Notes: generated by a model from the sequence alone, not told the origin. Positions 11,252 through 24,545 are shown, counted from the stretch's first letter. The stretch: DNA of 64,000 nucleotides from Persicaria tinctoria (GCA_037127255.1 JBANSL010000008.1:2690896-2754895), one strand, 5' to 3'. Numbers and translations: made by a program.

Positions 11252-12794
11252 TGTATAAAATAAAACATTCTCCGATTTTTGGCAGTTCTCTGAATATGAT
11301 GGCCTTCACAAAAATCCTCAAGAAGTTCGACAAGGTATATATATGTAGATTTTATATTTATGTTACATTTGTTTATTACATTAAAGCATAGGTTCGAATG
11401 ACATAGATTAATACATCAACATATTTTCTATCCTATGCCCAAATGACATATGATAAAAGCCAAATTGGAAAATATTTTTCCTAGATAAACCCGATTTAAT
11501 CATTTTTAAATTAGATTATGGGTTCATCTATTTCCTTTTAGAGTTTTCTTTCTCGATAAAGTATTCTTATCCTATGCCTATGGGACACACAATAGACAAA
11601 TCGACAAATCAAATCATAAATTTGTTTTAAAAAAATATCTGTAATTTTTTTTAAAAAAAAATCGATTTGATTTTGCCTTACTCGTTTGACCTTATTTGAT
11701 TAATGATTATCACTAATTAAGAATATACGGTCTTTCAATCATATACCTTTAGAAAAGATATACTACTAAAAAGAAACGACCCTAGCAATCTAATTTAAAA
11801 TCTAGCTAATGCATTTTAATTAAGGATATATTTCTTTCTAAAACAGAAATCTTATCCTATATGCCCCAAAGATATATGATAGAAAAAAAATCGAAAAAAA
11901 TATTATGGAATATATTTTTTACTACCATAAAATTATTGTAATTATTTTCTTAAGAAGTAACACCTTATTTTAGCAAGTAAAATGTGTGAGCAAACCATTA
12001 AAAAAAAGTTAGAAAATATATTGGTATATTGCTTAATAAGTATGAAATCGATGACGTGTTAAATTGAGTGTCATAGACTCCTAGTAACACAATTAGCTAT
12101 CACCATCTTTTTTGGTTTCTTGGATAACATAAACACCATGAATTAAAGTGACGTATATGCCTTTGTTGTGCAAGAAAATAAAAATCCTACACATATATCA
12201 ATATCAACCAAACACGTACTAGTCACAAAAGTATATTCAAGTATTTTTTGATTGACATAAAGGATGATATAGTTTATACGTCCTTGTATGAAATGGTCCA
12301 TATGAATCATAAAATAACCATGCAATTCATAGTCATGTGGGAATGCACTAGTTCAATAGGGATCCAGACTTTCGTACTTTGGTGGATCTCCGACACCAAA
12401 GTTTAAGTTACTTACAACTTCCTCATACATTATATTTCACAATTTCCCCTTCTTGTGTAGTAGATTTAGAAATTCCCTCGTCTCGATAAGTTGAATTGTG
12501 AATTTATGATCATTCAACTAAGATTTTCCGTCACCTAAATATATGACACTTCTTTGTGATCAATGTAACCAGGGGCGGATCCAAGTGGCATGTGGTGGCT
12601 TGAGCCCCTGCCTCGCTGGAGAAAAGTTAAAAAAAAAAAATGTTTTATTTTTAAATCTTTTGATAATTTTAGGGTTAATTTTTTTAAAAAGAATAATAAA
12701 TCATAAAGGGTGTTGAGTTCAAATCCCTATATATATATAAAGGTTTATTTTGGTGGGGAAAAAAGTCCCTCTTAATTTTTTAACTTAAATCACA

Positions 12795-12888
<94 letters not shown>

Positions 12889-15800
12889 AATATATTCTTT
12901 TAAAAAATATTATATCATACACATTTGGAGTTGATTATGTAACAGGTGGCAGATCGCGAAGAATCAATAACTTATCTAAGAAAAGTGAAAGGAAAACACT
13001 TTTGCAGCTCCGACAAGGTAATGATCTCATTGATCGATCTGTTAAACCGAATTCGATCAATTGAATTGCTTGAGGGCATTTGAATGTTTGAATAAGTATT
13101 AATAAATTGGTACTGGTGTCGATGACGGTGGCGTTGGTGGTGGTAAAGGTGGTGAGGCTGGTGGACGAGGTGGAAGGATTGTTCATAGAGCACTTCGCGG
13201 AAAAGGATAGGAAAAAGGCTATGAAATTCTTGAGACCTCATCACCAAAAAGACTCCCATATGGTCTCCTTCCTTGTTGGTATGTCTCTTCTTCATTAATT
13301 TTTTTTTTTTTTTAATGACTCTTAATTAATTAGCATGTTTTTTTAAATGATAAAAACTATAATAAATATCAACTTTTTATAATTTTATACTCCATCCATT
13401 TGAAAAAACTTGTCATTTTAGGGATTAGTTTTGTTCAAAAAAGCTTGTCATTTTAGGTATTTTGCCTTCACCTTACAAAAACGCCATTGATGTGATTGAT
13501 GGTTTGTTAGTTGTAGTTTTCGATAAAGTAAAAAATGAGGGTAATAATTGAGGGTAAATTAGTACATTTGTTAATTGCCTTAAAACTTGTTAAATAAGCT
13601 AAAATGACAAGTTTTGCCGAACGGAGGAAGTATTTTTTTAGTATTAAGTATGAAATTATAAAATATTTATATTTTTGGTAGAAATAAATAAATATTATAT
13701 AAAATATATATTATATATACTTTTTAGGTCTGAAATAAATATAGTAAATTGTCATAAATTATAATTTGATTACTTTTCCTTTATTTTGATTGTTTCGTTA
13801 TACAACTATTTTATCTTGATTTTTATGAAAAAAAATTTGTTGGACGACTAAAAACTCAAATAAATTGAAGTAGAATATATATTTATAATTTATGTATTTT
13901 GGAATTAAAACACACAATAGTAGATGATGAGTTTCAAGTTTTTTCGTTGCAAGGAGTTCTTGAAGATTTGAAAACTATCATAACTTTGTAGCCCATGTTA
14001 ATTGAATTGTTGAGTGGGCTCCTTATATCACATTCCATATACTGAATACTTTTAATGTTAAATAAACCCAACACCTTACATTTTAAATTTTTAGTGGTTT
14101 CATATATGATTCATTTTTATGTTATTTTTAAAAGAAGTGGATCCAATCATATTGTCACTATTCCACAATAATATTATTAATTAAGTTAATTTCCCCCCTC
14201 AATTAAATGTTGAAATAGTTTTATTTATAAATATATATTTCTTTTTTCAAACCAATAAGCTATTTATATACTGCACCCTAATGATTTTTTAATCTATTCT
14301 CTGTAGCAGGTTAAGAAACCGATTTGAAAACTACACTAAATTTAGAATAATATTTTTATAATCAAAATTCTTAAATTATATTTTAAGAGCATAGTTTAAT
14401 AAATATATCCAAACTAACTAATAACAATGTTTATCTAAAAAAAAAAAAAAAAAACAGGGTTGTCGACAGGGAGCTTTGTGACACTATTTGTGGTATATGC
14501 GATATTGGCACATCTGTCTGGTATGTTCTCCGACACCCAAGCCACTTACATGGACACCATTTATCCTGTTTTCAGGTACTTTTTTCGTCTAATTTCAAGC
14601 ATTTCTTATTTTTCTCAACTAAATAAAATATTTAACCAGTCAATTTAAATATAATGATTGATATTTTGAATTTGTTTAGTTTTTATTGATTTATTTTAGG
14701 GTTTTGATAATTGTAGTATGGTGGGATTCAAACCGATAAATATTGCTTTCTTAAGGTGAAATTATTATGTTTAAGGAAAAAAAAAGGTTGTTATATGAGT
14801 CAGGTAGATGGAGCTTGAATCGGATTGAAAAAAAGCTCAGCACGGGTTTGTGTATGAGCACACTTTTAATCTGGATTTAAATTGAGATTTGGCTCCGACT
14901 CTAACTTGAATACTACGTAGTATGAATTTTGCATAATTTATAAATGCTTCCTTAGATTACGATGTCACGAATAAATAGGGTTGCTCTATGAGCTGAATAA
15001 CTCAAACTTAGTTCCGACTCGATTCGAAAAAACTTGGTCTCAAACTCGACTGGTTTATAAACGAGTTGAACCAGAGCAATTAATGCTCGAGTCATTCATC
15101 ATGGGCCGGCTCATGAGTAAAACAATAGTTTGAGCCCATTTAAAATGGGCCAAGCCCAAACTCACCTGGAACGTTATACAATACAACTCCAAAGTGTATA
15201 GATAATCTGTCAAATTTGAGCCAAGTTTTACCTTTCATGAATGCAAATTTTATCTAAGCATTGTAGATGTATGACGACAATATGTTCCAAACATGTTTGA
15301 TAACATGTGATGTGCTTGGAGCTGCGGCTAATGAACGAAAGTTATGTCGACTTATAGCGCTGATTCGTGTCGTTTTCTTGCTCGATTTGTGATTCTTGGA
15401 CAGCATGTTTGCTCTGTTGAGCTTGCACATGTTCATGTGGGGATGCAACCTCTTCTTGTGGAAGGCCACCAGGATAAACTGCAACTTCATCTTCGACTTC
15501 CATTCGAAAACAGCCCTCAAATACCGAGATGCCTTCCTCATTGGCACTACCTCCATGACCGCGGTGGTCACTGCCATGGTCGTCCACCTCCTCCTCAAAT
15601 CCGGTGGCTTCCCACCTTCTCAAGTCGACACTGTCCCCGGCTGCCTCCTCTTGGTTAGTCTCAACTCTAGTCGAATAGTCATATCCTTGCACGAAAACTT
15701 TCGCTCTTCTTAACCAATGAATCCATGCTTTCGCCCCTTTTTAATGTGTTGGTCAGATCTTCATTGTGTTGCTGATTTGCCCCTGCAACATCTTCTACCG

Positions 15801-16990
15801 ATCCACGCGATACTGCTTTCTTCGTGTGATTCGTAACATCGTGTGCTCTCCATTCTACAAGGTTCGGTTTTTTTACGAGTATGAACTATGTTGTACATGT
15901 TTCTTTGTAGGTTGATCAACTAAAAACCATGGCGGTTGTATTGTATAATGCAGGTTTTGTTGGTGGATTTCTTCATGGCTGATCAACTTACCAGCCAGGT
16001 ACCTGAATGTTCATGAAGCTTATGATAAATTTCGCCTTTTCGTTGTGTTCTTAGGTTTAACTATGTTGCATTGAATTGCACAGATTCCTCTACTAAGGCA
16101 CCTTGAAACGACAGCCTGCTACTTCATAGCAGGGAGTTTCAAGACGCATCACTACGATACCTGCAAAAGCGGAAAGCTGTACAGGCAACTGGCCTATGTG
16201 ATCTCATTTTCGCCCTACTACTGGCGTGCAATGCAGGTAATGAAAGCCATTTTCCATTAGAGAGCTCTTCGATTTTTCTTTATTCGAAGATTCCTATTGA
16301 AAGAGGCAAAAACTTCAGTGTGCAAGGAGGTGGTTTGACGAATCTGACACCGCGCACTTGGCTAACTTGGGCAAGTACGTCTCAGCCATGGTGGCAGCCG
16401 GTGCAAGGCTGACCTACGCGCAGCAGCCAGACTCGCTGCTGTGGATGATCATCGTGTTGGTGACCTCTGTCGCGGCCACAATATACCAGTTGTACTGGGA
16501 TTTCGTCAAGGACTGGGGGTTCCTCAATTCGGGCTCTCAGAACCCCTTGCTCAGGGATAATCTTGTATTGAAGAACAAATGTATCTACTACATCTCCATT
16601 GTGAGTCCCTTCATCTCTGGTTCCATGGCGGTATACTTATGATCATCTACGAGTTTACTGATCTTTGTTCGCCTTTTTTTTTACGCTAGGCACTGAATGT
16701 GGTCCTGAGGGTTGCTTGGGTGGAGAGTGTCTTGAAGTTCCGCATCGGAGTGCTTGAATCCAGAATGCTAGACTTCTCCTTGGCTTCGCTTGAAGTCATT
16801 CGACGTGGGCATTGGAATTTCTACAGGTACCTCTTAGCTCTGGAGCTACTTGATGTCTTCAAATCTATCGAACACTGACTTTTTGTTGATGACTAACAGG
16901 CTGGAGCACGAGCACCTGAACAATGTGGGCAAGTTCAGGGCTGAGAAGAACGTTCCCTTGCCATTTCGCGAGACTGAATCAGACGACTAG
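7135..16990 (+). CDS. PHO1: PHO1-type phosphate exporter (SPX-EXS protein), 14 exons
   Basis: PHO1 proteins export inorganic phosphate into root xylem; they sit in Golgi/endosomal and plasma membranes. Exons: 7135-7383, 8215-8572, 10743-11130, 11286-11334, 12946-13017, 13149-13278, 14458-14575, 15404-15653, 15757-15861, 15954-15998, 16084-16236, 16319-16600, 16690-16826, 16900-16990. All join in frame with GT..AG borders to give 808 residues (Arabidopsis PHO1 is about 780). The start, [20 protein letters not shown], is the hallmark SPX N-terminus. The SPX region fills about residues 1-370 and contains an acidic insert (about 88-112). Membrane segments follow ([14 protein letters not shown] region), then the EXS domain with WRAMQCARRWWFDE-like and [17 protein letters not shown] motifs. 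Introns 2 and 4 are long (2.2 and 1.6 kb) and hold AT repeats. No disabling change was seen. Confidence 0.95.
7748..7794. repeat. (TA)n microsatellite in PHO1 intron 1
   Basis: An uninterrupted TA dinucleotide run of about 45 bp. Similar runs occur in introns 3 and 4 of the same gene (about 11215-11250 and 12800-12885). Confidence 0.95.
9617..9826. mobile_element. Stowaway-type MITE in PHO1 intron 2
   Basis: CTCCCTTCGTCTCAAATTAA at the left matches the reverse complement of the right end (CCCCCTCCGGGTCAAAATAA), and TA dinucleotides flank both ends. The length of 210 bp and AT-rich interior suit Stowaway. Confidence 0.75.
12800..12885. repeat. (TA)n microsatellite in PHO1 intron 4
   Basis: About 85 bp of pure TA repeat, the longest simple repeat in the window. 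It follows a GGGGCGGATCCA segment (12574-12585) that looks like the start of a decayed hAT-type element. Confidence 0.95.
13390..13630. mobile_element. Stowaway-type MITE in PHO1 intron 6
   Basis: The left end CTCCATCCATTTGAAAAAAC and the reverse complement of the right end CTTCCTCCGTTCGGCAAAAC match, with TA dinucleotides at both flanks. A tandem repeat of the AACTTGTCATTTTAG block follows the left terminus. Confidence 0.7.
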
Positions 16991-17752
16991 CATCGTCAAC
17001 TGCAAGGACTGTACCGTGTACATACATATGTTCCTCTGCGCCCTGACAAAGAGGATCCTAAACATTGTGTTTCTACTAAGCTTTCAATCCAGAGTACAGT
17101 TCTAGAAGGTCTAATATTTGATCATTCTTCGGATTCCGATATCATAAAAACAAGCAGATGCTGCAAGGAAACACACCTGTTGTCTACAGGAAGAGCTTAC
17201 CTTACAAGAGCCTGTAAGTCACAGGTCCAATCTTGCAGTGTCTGGGAGTTCATCCTTTTTCCCGGTTCGACGTCTGTAAATGCACTGCAAGATGGCTGGA
17301 AGCTCAGATTTGCTTCCAAGGCATTGCAAGGGATAAAACTTGCAATGTCTGTGCCTCTCATTTACTGTATGGAGGTAAGCCCATCTATGTATTATCTGGA
17401 TATTGTATCAGACAAACTAATTTCCCTGTTCAGTCCAATTTCAATCAATCTTGTAATAATTTTTCCTAGACATGAGTAAATTTATGCTAATGAGATTTTC
17501 ACTACAAATACAGGATCAAGATCATTAAAAACTAGATGATCTCACACCACATCAAAAATTATTTTAGTTCTACACCATCAAACACCAACTGATACAGAGG
17601 CTGTGTGAGTAACACAACCAATATACTTCTTGCACTAAGTGCAGCGACTTAATAAAAACATATTTCACACAACATGCCATAGACACACTAAAACCAAGCT
17701 GAAAATAGCTAAAAGCACGCAGATTTCGAACAATGAAATCCTAAATCATGTA
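16991..17752. other. Shared 3' region of two convergent genes
   Basis: This 760-bp stretch separates the PHO1 stop codon from the stop codon of the minus-strand WD40-like gene. It must hold both 3' untranslated regions and terminators. Short open frames here have no splice or family support. Confidence 0.5.
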
Positions 17753-20700
17753 CTACAAGTACCTGAACATTGCTGGTCGGTCTCTGGATATGAGAAGAAC
17801 TTGGGATGATGCATAATCAAATGAAGGCGAGTACAAGTCATCTGGACCGATGACTTCTCTAGCCTTTTGTGGATCACAATAGTCCAGAGCAAACGATGGT
17901 AATCCGTCATCTATCAAAACATCCCAAACAAACAGCCCTTGCCCGCAAACACCCATGACAAGATGTGAGTTGCCCCAAACTTGAGTAAATGAGGTATAGA
18001 GGATGTGAGCATTTGTTTCTGGCGGAACATATGTGCTGACCAGCTTTTGTCTTCGAAGTGAAAAGAGTTGCACTTGTGACGAACATTGCACTGTCCCTGG
18101 TGACCTTACATTGCTGCAGCCAAGAAACACGGAATCCCCACGAGTAAAAATAGACTGACCCCTAACACCGAGATTGGGTATCTTAAGACCTATTCCAGAG
18201 GGCTGGCGAAAGTCAAGTATATTGATGGAATCATCAGTGCAAAATACACCATCATGCCCTTCTGCTTCTGATGAGCTTATTCTACACAACAATGAAGAGC
18301 AGTTAGCATCTAACGCATATTTATCAACACTTCAAAATAGAGCATCTAACAAGGCGGCTGAAGAAATTAAGCATAAAGTAAGAATTTAACCTCTGTCGGA
18401 CACCACCACCTTCAGCATCAGTGTTACTCACATGGAATGCAGAGATTTTATGACCAGAAGCAGGTACAGATAACAGGGCTTGAGGGGTGAGTGAGCCGAC
18501 ATCCCACAGAGTAAGAGCATCTGCTTCAGCAATGACAACCTTTCCTTTGTTCCTCCACTGCAACGGACTTGAATAATCCATATTTAGCACCGGTTTCTGT
18601 ACATTCCACTTCATGATTCGCTCACCATCACGAATATCAAATATCTGGACACTCTTTTGAAAACTGGCTGTCGACACTACTAGCGGCCCTGAAGGTTTAT
18701 ACCACCATTTTCTGTTTTCTGTAGATATCATAGTGGATAGAGTATTCCTTCTTTGAACCATGTTCTCCTGCAGGGGAGCCAGAACAGATCTCTTGTTTGC
18801 TGTTCCTTCTTCAATGTGGAAAGCTTGTACTTCCTTGGTGTAGAAATCCCAAGAGCAAAACCCTGAATCTAACGTATTTCCAGCAGATGCAGCCACAACA
18901 TACTTTTCTGAACATCCATCTGCGCCAGGGGCTCGGACTATCCAACAATCGCTCCAAATATTTGAGGAGATTGCTGGTGGAGGTTTGTATTCTGATTTTA
19001 CCTGAGACAGAATTTGAGAAGTTAACTAACAAAATATAGGAGTTGTCACATTTTCTGAAATGGGACGTGGCTTCTCATGCTCTACATTTAACTGTAAACC
19101 GTCTTATGTATGTTATGCAATGATTTGGGGGAAATGTTTGTTAAGTCATCGAGTAATGATAGCTGAGCATATATAACAACAACAACAACAACCCAGTTGA
19201 TCCCGCTAAAAGCGGGGTCTGGGGGGTCAGGATGTACGCACTCATACCCCGAATAAGTCGAGAGAGTGTTTCCGATAGACCCATAACAATAGTACAATAG
19301 GACCGCATAGACCACATAAAGTAAGGCATGGAAGGCGCAAGGAAACAGCATCAGAGGGAACAACTCAAAACAAAACCAAAACAAAAGACACTAGACATCA
19401 GCAGCTCGTATGCTCCTTCTCCAGTGGTCTCTGTCCGAAGTCATATTCTCCGATAGGTTCAGCAGAGAAAGATCATGTCTGATAACCTCCGGCCAGCTCT
19501 TCTTAGGTCTACCTCTCCCCCTCCGGATTTCTCCCAAATTCAGGATTTCGCACCTACGGACCGGAGCCGAAGCAGGTCTCCTACTCAAATGCCCAAACCA
19601 ACGTAATCTGGACTCCCGCAATTTGTCCACAATACACGCAACTCTAACCTCTCTCCTGATGTCAGCATTTCGGATTCTGTCTAGTCTCGTGTGCCCGGTC
19701 ATCCATCTCAGCATTCTCATCTCTGCAACTGACAGCTTTTGTTCTTGCGCTTTAGTGATAGGCCAGCACTCAGAGCCGTACAACAAAGTTGGTCTAACAA
19801 CCACCTTATAAAATTTTCCCTTCAGTTTAGCAGGGACTTTTTTGTCACAAAGCACCCCCGACGCTGAGCATATATAATAAAAAATAAAAGGACCAATTGA
19901 AGAGATTGTCTTCTGTCAGAGGATAGCTACAAATAAGCATGAACAGGAGGAAACATAGAGAAAAATGATAAATGAGAGAAAATGCCTATATTAGCACTGC
20001 ATTTCCATATGAAAGAACAAACAAAATGAAACCCACTTGAAAGTTGAAAGGACAATGTAGCAGTCTACCTCACTGTTGGCAACATCATGAAGTGAACATG
20101 AACCATCGTCGTGAACTAAAAGAACTGACTCTCCCTCAGAGACAAACCATCCCCCAGTAGAAGCTTTGTGCCCTATTTCACGTATCTGATATGTAGTGTT
20201 ATCTTCATCGTCCTCTTCATCTATCATCACTGGCTTGTCTTCCTGCTCATCAAATTCTTCTAGTCGTTCGTCTGATGTAAGCAGTAGCTCAAAATTAAGC
20301 TTCCCAGCAAGCACATTAGAAGCTTGTTGCATTGATGACCCTGAAGCATCTTCAGTTCCCTGAACCTCACTGACCTCTCGATCATTACATAAATGCATAG
20401 TCATCTTAGATGGCAATAGCTCAGAATTAAGCTTCTCATCTATGGCATAGCTTACTGTCCTGTCAGATGAACTAGATTCACAGTTGGGCAGCAAGATATG
20501 GCATTCATCAGTTAAAGAGTCACAAGATGACTTCTTTATTGATGATTGACATCTGAGCAACTTTTGATGAGGAAAGAGTCTTGTTTCTATTTCATTACTC
20601 TTCAGGCCTTCCACTGAACTCTTCTCACCATCAGCTTCATTATTTTGAATAGCTTGTTCCTCTTTTTCTGGATTTGCGTAGTTATCATCCATTTTTCTGG

Positions 20701-21730
20701 AGGTACCTGAACTCCTATCAGATTTGCCTACAACATGACTCATAGCTTTCTCAATCCCTGAAATCTTCTCCTGGATATCAGAAATTATCACCTTAGATGC
20801 ATCGGTGTTATTCATATCTAGCATTTCTTTTGTCCTCTTAATATCAGATGCAATCCTACTTACTTTGCCTTCCAAAAATGCAAGCTTTTCGTGTAACTTG
20901 CTAGGGTACTTGTCGGCAACCCGCCCACCAACATTGACAGCATTCACTTCCTTTACCTTGGAAATACCCACAACCTTCGAATCATTTACATCCTTCCTAG
21001 AAACATTAGAAGACAAGATTGGCCTAATCTTTTGTACACAACGAGGATTTCCATCGGATTTTACAACACTCGTACCACAGGATTGTTGCGGACAAACATT
21101 TAAACTTGACTTGGAATCATTTGATTCATCCTCCGCAACAAATTTGGCTGAAAGCTTTACAGATTCTATCTCTAGTTTAGCTGCAGGCTTCGTGTTCTCC
21201 TTCAAATCACCACAAACACGCTTATCACTCACCTTCAGTCCTGATTCCCTCGAACCCTTCCTCTCCAAACCCCTAAAGCCACTCATTCCCTTCCCATTCC
21301 GAGCTCTCGCAGCTGACATCTCCAAATCTGAACTCCTATTATGACAAACCGAAACCCTACCACCGGTCCCACCGTGGTCAACCGAAACACTAGAAACCCT
21401 AGTTCTTCGCGAATCAGACAAAATCCTGGTAAAATCGGAAGGGCTAGAACTCCTACCTCTTGGAACCGAAGACATCCGCCTTCTCGCTTCGACATCTCCA
21501 CCGATTCTCACCATTGGCCGTATCTCCGGCTTCTGAGACACCGCCGGCCCCCTGGAAACGGACCTCGGTTTCTCCCTCCCAATGGACCTGTTGGTGCTGC
21601 TGCAAGTACTAGCAAGGACCCTGGATTTTTCGGAGAATGGAGTTACAGGCTTGAGATTCGGCGGCGCCGCTGTGACCTTCCCGCCGGCGCCGCCGCGCTC
21701 CTTCATACGGCGAGCTCCCGAAGTGGACAT
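17753..21730 (-). CDS. WD40-like protein resembling KIN14B-interacting protein At4g14310, 3 exons
   Basis: Exons on the minus strand: 21730-20069 (554 codons), 19001-18391 and 18281-17753, joining in frame to 933 residues. Exon 1 encodes a long Ser/Arg-rich, probably disordered region ([20 protein letters not shown]...), with a possible short coiled coil near the [20 protein letters not shown] segment and an acidic stretch before the splice site. Exons 2-3 encode WD40-like beta-propeller repeats: for example [58 protein letters not shown] and [15 protein letters not shown]. The order and the ending [10 protein letters not shown] recall Arabidopsis At4g14310, described as interacting with kinesin KIN14B. 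That assignment is from memory. Intron 1 carries a truncated RTE LINE. Confidence 0.8.
19177..19862 (-). mobile_element. 5'-truncated RTE-clade LINE with 15-bp target duplication
   Basis: The element is flanked by identical 15-bp copies of GCTGAGCATATATAA (19162-19176 and 19863-19877). Reading the minus strand, it encodes the C-terminal end of a reverse-transcriptase polyprotein, then a 3' untranslated region with a CCCGCTTTTAGCGGG hairpin, and ends in a TTG trinucleotide repeat (GTTGTTGTTGTTG). This 3' tail type is shared by plant RTE LINEs and TS-type SINEs. It sits in intron 1 of the WD40-like gene, on the same strand as that gene. Confidence 0.85.
19391..19855 (-). pseudogene. RTE LINE reverse transcriptase, C-terminal fragment
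   Basis: 154 residues starting at an internal Met. The motif [15 protein letters not shown], then [18 protein letters not shown] and [11 protein letters not shown], is the standard C-terminal signature of plant RTE-type LINE polyproteins. The catalytic fingers/palm (FADD-box) region and the endonuclease are absent, so it cannot act on its own. The frame is still open to its natural stop. Confidence 0.85.
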
Positions 21731-23298
21731 TCTCCAATGCCGTGACGTGAGTGTGAATTGCTACTTGGATCTTGAAATCGAATTTGGTGCCTTTAGGGAT
21801 TTACATTGGATTTGGATCTGGGAAGGGCGGATTCAACTGTTGAAGACGAACTGGGAAGGGCGGATTTCACTCTGTGAGCGGGAATGTTGTGCTTTTGGGG
21901 GTTTGAGAAAGGCGGGGACTTTTTTATGTTTATTTATTATTGTGATTTTTTTATTTTATTTTTTTTCAAAGTGGATCGAAACCAAAAAGACAACTAACCT
22001 ATTTTCACTAGGCCTAAATTGTTGGAGCGTCTTAACGCCCAATTAAGGCCCAAAATTTTATATATTTGACGGTGGGATAAGATTAAGGGTCTAGGCAGAT
22101 TTTTTGACGAATTTTGGTGGTCTAGACGGGTGTGGGTCTTTATAACCTTGGCGGAGTTGGCGCTCCAAGGATGAAGTCAAGGATTTAAATGACTTTTGAC
22201 AGAGTTTTTTAGAACAGTAATTACGATGAACTAAATAAATTAACAACCGTGAAATTCAAAAGTTAATACAATATAACAAGCAAACTGGTAGTGCGAGACA
22301 ATTGAGGTGTGTTTGCAAAAAAAAAAAAATCTTCATTATCTAGGAATTTCGTAAAGGTAAAATGTGCTTTTTAAAAATTGCGTTGTGAAGTTGATATAAT
22401 AAGTTGATCTCACTGGGTTTTCACATGATTAATAATATAGTAAGGTTCTTGTCTTAGCTCATGACTTGTTGGGATTGTTCACTTAGGATATGTTGCATGG
22501 CACTTGGGATATAATATGTCATCCTAATTATGTCTACATGGATCATAACTTATATGTTGATCCCGGTTTGTCACGAATTGGAAGTGGAAGTCACTCGTGG
22601 AAACCTGGGATCGAGAGGGCACTTAATGGGGAATGGGATGACGTAGCCTCGTAGATGATCATGGGTCTCTGTGAGTTTGAAAGATTGAAAGTAGTTGAGA
22701 TTTGATGGGTATAGGGGACCTTTTGGTATAGTCTTTCCCCCTTACGTAAGACCCTCAGTTTAGTCTCACCACTTTTGTATTTTTCGGTTAAACACCTTAT
22801 CTATATATTTACAATTTCAAGAATCATAACTTATATATAATCGTTTAAATTTTTGTAACACAAAGATAAAATTTAAAGGTAGCATACATATGATTATTTA
22901 TACTATGGTTAGTTCAATGTTTTATTTAGCTCATCTGACAATAAGGAAGACATTTCCAACAAATTCACTATTGAAATTGCATATCCGAACAAATGAAAAT
23001 ATATTTTTGCCCTCCATTTTGACAAATTTTAAAATAGATGTGTCATTTAGACTTTATTGTATTTAGCTTCTACTGTAGTATTTTCTTCCACCATCCATAA
23101 AACACAACGTTAGGATTAGTACAGCAAAACAAATTGGCCACCATTCAAAACTGTCCCTATTATTTTAATATTTTCCACTTGGGAATTTTTTTTTTTTTTT
23201 GGTATATCTAAAATATAAAATACTCTTTTGATTCGTTTAGGCACTGAAAAGTGAAAAATCTGATTTTTCTTCATCCTTCAACTAAGAAAACAGTAGCC
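21731..23298. other. Divergent upstream region between the WD40-like and fibrillin genes
   Basis: No gene supported. The half next to the WD40-like gene has GGCCCA elements (about 22045) that read as TGGGCC toward that gene. The rest is unremarkable AT-rich DNA. Confidence 0.4.
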
Positions 23299-24545
23299 AT
23301 GGCGTCCCTTTGCTCCTCAACACATCTCTCTCGCCTCTCCAATTCGGCATCGCCTTCTTCTTCCACCTCCCGTCTCCTTCCCTGTGAATTTCAGAGCTCA
23401 AAGCGTTTGAGATGGAGCTCACTCCGACAGAGACGACCTGTCGTACGAGCCCCCAAGTTCGCCGTCGCCCAGGTCTCCGTTATCGACGCGCCACCGCCAC
23501 CGCCTCCTCCGGGCCCTAATTTGGAGCTGATCTCTTCTCTGAAGCTCAAATTGCTGGTATGAGGTGCTCTATTAGGAATCAATTCGTCTTCAATTTTTCA
23601 CTTGATTGTTCTAATACCTCTTTATTCGTAACAATTTGTGACTTTGCTCGCGGTAATTTCAACCATGATTGTCCAATTCGGACAAAATCGGAGGAATTTG
23701 AAACCCAGGAGTAGAAATTAGGTTAGCTTGTGTTCAATTTGAAGAACGCATAATCATGATTTGGGGGATTGTGTTTACTGTGGCTGCAGAGTGCGATATC
23801 TGGGCTAAATAGAGGCCTTGCTGCAAACGAGGATGATTTACTAAGAGCAGATGATGCTGCAAAAGAGCTAGAAGCAGCTGGTGGCCCTGTTGATCTAACA
23901 GCTGATCTTGATCTTCTGCAAGGGCGATGGAAACTGTTATACAGCAGTGCTTTCTCGTCTCGTACGTTGGGCGGGAGCCGCCCCGGGCCTCCAGTTGGGA
24001 GGCTTCTTCCCATTACACTCGGCCAGGTGTGTCATTCGGCACCATGATTTTGCTTCTAAGCTGCAACAGATCGAATTTGATGGAGTTCATGGAGATGGTG
24101 TATTGTTTCTCTGCAGGTATTCCAACGGATTGATGTCGTAAGCAAGGATTTCGACAACATTGTTGAGCTCCAATTGGGAGCACCGTGGCCATTGCCGCCT
24201 GTTGACGCAACTGCTACTTTAGCACACAAATTTGAACTCATAGGTCTGTGAATTTGATACCAATGCAGTGTGGTTTTTAGAGGATAAATGCTTATACATT
24301 GTTGATTGATCGATTGATTGATGGTGGCAGGAACTAGAAACATTAAGATCGTGTTTGACAAAACGACAGTTAAGACAACGGGGAACTTGTCGCAGCTACC
24401 TCCACTGGAAGTTCCCCGGATTCCAGACGCATTGAGGCCTCCTTCCAACACAGGGAGTGGAGAGTTTGAGGTTACGTACGTTGATTCAGATACTCGCGTC
24501 ACCAGAGGAGACCGAGGGGAGCTCCGAGTTTTTGTCATCTCATAA
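23299..24545 (+). CDS. Plastid-lipid-associated protein (fibrillin family), 4 exons
   Basis: Exons 23299-23556, 23790-24026, 24117-24243 and 24331-24545 join in frame to 278 residues. Fibrillins bind lipids or quinones in plastoglobules and thylakoids. Residues 1 to about 60 are Ser/Arg-rich and lack acids, a typical chloroplast transit peptide (MASLCSSTHLSRLSNSASPS). The mature part has the PAP/fibrillin pattern: LDLLQGRWKLLYSSAF, LGQVFQRIDVVSKDFDNIV and the C-terminal FEVTYVDSDTRVTRGDRGEL with R-G-D/E-L-R-V-F, the usual family ending. By memory it is closest to the fibrillin-6 type (Arabidopsis At5g19940). Upstream GTG- or ATG-like starts were rejected in favour of the ATG in GCCATGGCG context. 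Confidence 0.9.

Noticed and set aside
12574..12940. Possible hAT-type element starting CAGGGGCGGATCCA
   Set aside because: A plausible left end but no matching right end or 8-bp duplication was found before exon 5.
14800..15110. CTCGAGTC/CTCGACT-rich segment in PHO1 intron 7
   Set aside because: Resembles decayed transposon DNA seen elsewhere in the window, but no ends or target duplication could be found.
17180..17479. 99-codon frame after PHO1
   Set aside because: Lies in the PHO1 3' region with no start context, splice or family support.
20805..21344. 179-codon plus-strand frame
   Set aside because: It is the antisense of exon 1 of the minus-strand WD40-like gene, which has splice and family support.
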